Shown: positions 63,347-64,000 of the stretch, piece by piece | Position numbering within the stretch: the first letter of the stretch is position 1 | Layout of the letters: each line of letters opens with the position of its first letter | Source of the DNA: Brumicola pallidula DSM 14239 = ACAM 615 | Lineage (GTDB): Bacteria > Pseudomonadota > Gammaproteobacteria > Enterobacterales > Alteromonadaceae | Direction: 5' to 3' | NCBI RefSeq assembly: GCF_000428905.1 | Contig: NZ_KE386814.1 | Coordinates: 489,758-553,757 of the forward strand | Length of the DNA: 64,000 nt | The notes under the pieces: generated by a model | Database searches by the model: none | What the model saw: the letters and a program-made list of their open reading frames with translations, nothing else | What the model was told of the DNA's origin: nothing | Made by a program: the position numbers and the translations under genes

Positions 63347-64000
63347 ATGTTCACAAAATCAAAATTGACCAAATCTGTTAGCCTAGCGATAGCTGTCGGG
63401 GTAGCCTCAACGGCTATGACCGGCGCAACTGCAGCTTTTGCGCAGGAAGGTGTGAATTCAGAAGAAAGAAATATTGAAAAAATATCGGTTACAGGCTCGC
63501 GCATTCTGCGTCCTGGTGCCGTATCTGCAAGCCCAATTATGTCGATGGACGCTGAAGATATAGAATTTCTTCAAGAGCCAGAGATTGAAAAAATAATTCG
63601 CATACTACCGGGCACAATTCCAGGTGATGGCTCTAACGTTAACAACGGTTCAGCAGGCGCTGCGACAGTTAACCTACGTGGTTTGGGCACTCAAAGAACA
63701 CTTGTGCTGATGAACGGCCGCAGAATGGTGCCGTTTAACTTTAACGGTCAAGTAGATACAGCGACTATCCCTACAGCATTAATTGAACGAGTTGACGTGG
63801 TAACTGGTGGTGCTTCTGCGGTATACGGATCTGATGCCGTTGCTGGCGCAATAAACTTCGTCCTTAAAGAAAACTTCGAAGGCGTTGCCTTTGAATATAA
63901 TAACTCCCGAACGGGTGATAATGACGGTAAGAAAGACAATCTATCCTTTACTTTAGGTTCAAATCTAGCTGAGGACCGCGGTAATATCGCCTTATCCCTA
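63347..64000 (+). CDS. TonB-dependent receptor, partial (runs off right edge)
   Basis: First 218 codons only. Signal peptide: basic KSKLTKS start, hydrophobic LAIAVGVASTAMTGATAAF and an AFAQ cleavage site. Next comes a TonB-box-like segment (IEKISVTGSRIL) and the plug domain: DIEFLQEPEIEKIIRILPG, VNLRGLGTQRTLVLMNGRRMV, TALIERVDVVTGGASAVYGSDAVAGAINFVLK. Imports a large nutrient (oligosaccharide, siderophore or other) across the outer membrane by proton-motive-force coupling. Start ATG 63347 has AGGGA 7 nt upstream. Ligand cannot be read from this part. Confidence 0.93.
   Translation, partial: MFTKSKLTKSVSLAIAVGVASTAMTGATAAFAQEGVNSEERNIEKISVTGSRILRPGAVSASPIMSMDAEDIEFLQEPEIEKIIRILPGTIPGDGSNVNNGSAGAATVNLRGLGTQRTLVLMNGRRMVPFNFNGQVDTATIPTALIERVDVVTGGASAVYGSDAVAGAINFVLKENFEGVAFEYNNSRTGDNDGKKDNLSFTLGSNLAEDRGNIALSL

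Overview
The window reads as chromosome of a marine-type gammaproteobacterium, most likely Alteromonadales (Colwellia/Thalassotalea-like). This is inferred from the eno-pyrG and mutS-pncC-recA housekeeping blocks, the Alteromonadales-style TonB receptor, the XrtA/PEP-CTERM exopolysaccharide genes, low-to-moderate GC and frequent TTG starts. No database search was possible, so the taxonomy is inference.

Layout. (1) 1-2.1 kb: a decayed IS3-family element with an in-frame stop in each of its two transposase ORFs. (2) 2.1-24.5 kb: an exopolysaccharide region of the exosortase-A (XrtA) type: three GT4 and one GT2 glycosyltransferases, an O-ligase/polymerase, a WalW-like deacetylase, two FemAB/GNAT-like acyltransferases, a large RIFT-barrel (PcRGLX/YetA-like) protein, a membrane transglutaminase-like protein and a UDP-glucuronate-4-epimerase-like gene. 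Inserted in it are a HzsA-like dihaem lipoprotein with three N-terminal repeats, and a compact HPr-rel-A cassette (Tat-exported protein, PqqD-like chaperone, HprK-like kinase, nucleotidyltransferase). The exosortase itself is not in the window, but a PEP-CTERM substrate lies at 52.1-52.7 kb. (3) 24.5-32.7 kb: a heavy-metal efflux island (CzcCBA-like RND system, small His-rich protein, DUF3703 protein, CDF exporter, divergent MerR regulator) with a textbook 19-bp-spacer MerR promoter. (4) 33-34.3 kb: a scar region with remnants of an acyltransferase and an amidohydrolase. (5) 34.5-41.9 kb: a metallophosphoesterase, then two MipA/OmpV paralogues sharing a promoter element, an S41 lipoprotein peptidase, a DUF3019 protein and an OmpR-type two-component pair. 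(6) 42.3-46.8 kb: a large zinc metalloprotease and an MsbA-like ABC exporter.

(7) 46.9-51.8 kb: a choice-of-anchor-B surface protein with a GlyGly-CTERM-like tail, divergent from an MbnP/MbnH copper-protein pair. Both mbn genes and the DNA after them carry in-frame or intergenic tandem repeats (9, 12 and 8 bp units). (8) 52-54.5 kb: the PEP-CTERM protein, a lipoprotein with an amylase-type C-terminal domain, and an unrecognised protein. (9) 54.6-62.8 kb: eno, pyrG, mutS, pncC and recA, the last with a perfect LexA box and an N-terminal extension. (10) 62.8-64 kb: a structured leader with a 23-bp palindrome and the start of a TonB-dependent receptor that runs off the right edge.

How the genes work together. 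The sugar genes on the minus strand (9.1-19.2 kb) are tightly overlapped and probably one or two transcripts making and modifying an exported polysaccharide. The HPr-rel-A cassette is separately transcribed on the plus strand and runs into the epimerase. The metal island is controlled from one divergent promoter. The MipA/DUF3019/two-component block looks self-contained, with the response regulator a candidate activator of both mipA promoters. The most interesting under-described units are the HPr-rel-A cassette with its Tat-exported partner, the HzsA-like repeat lipoprotein, and the repeat-expanding mbnPH locus.
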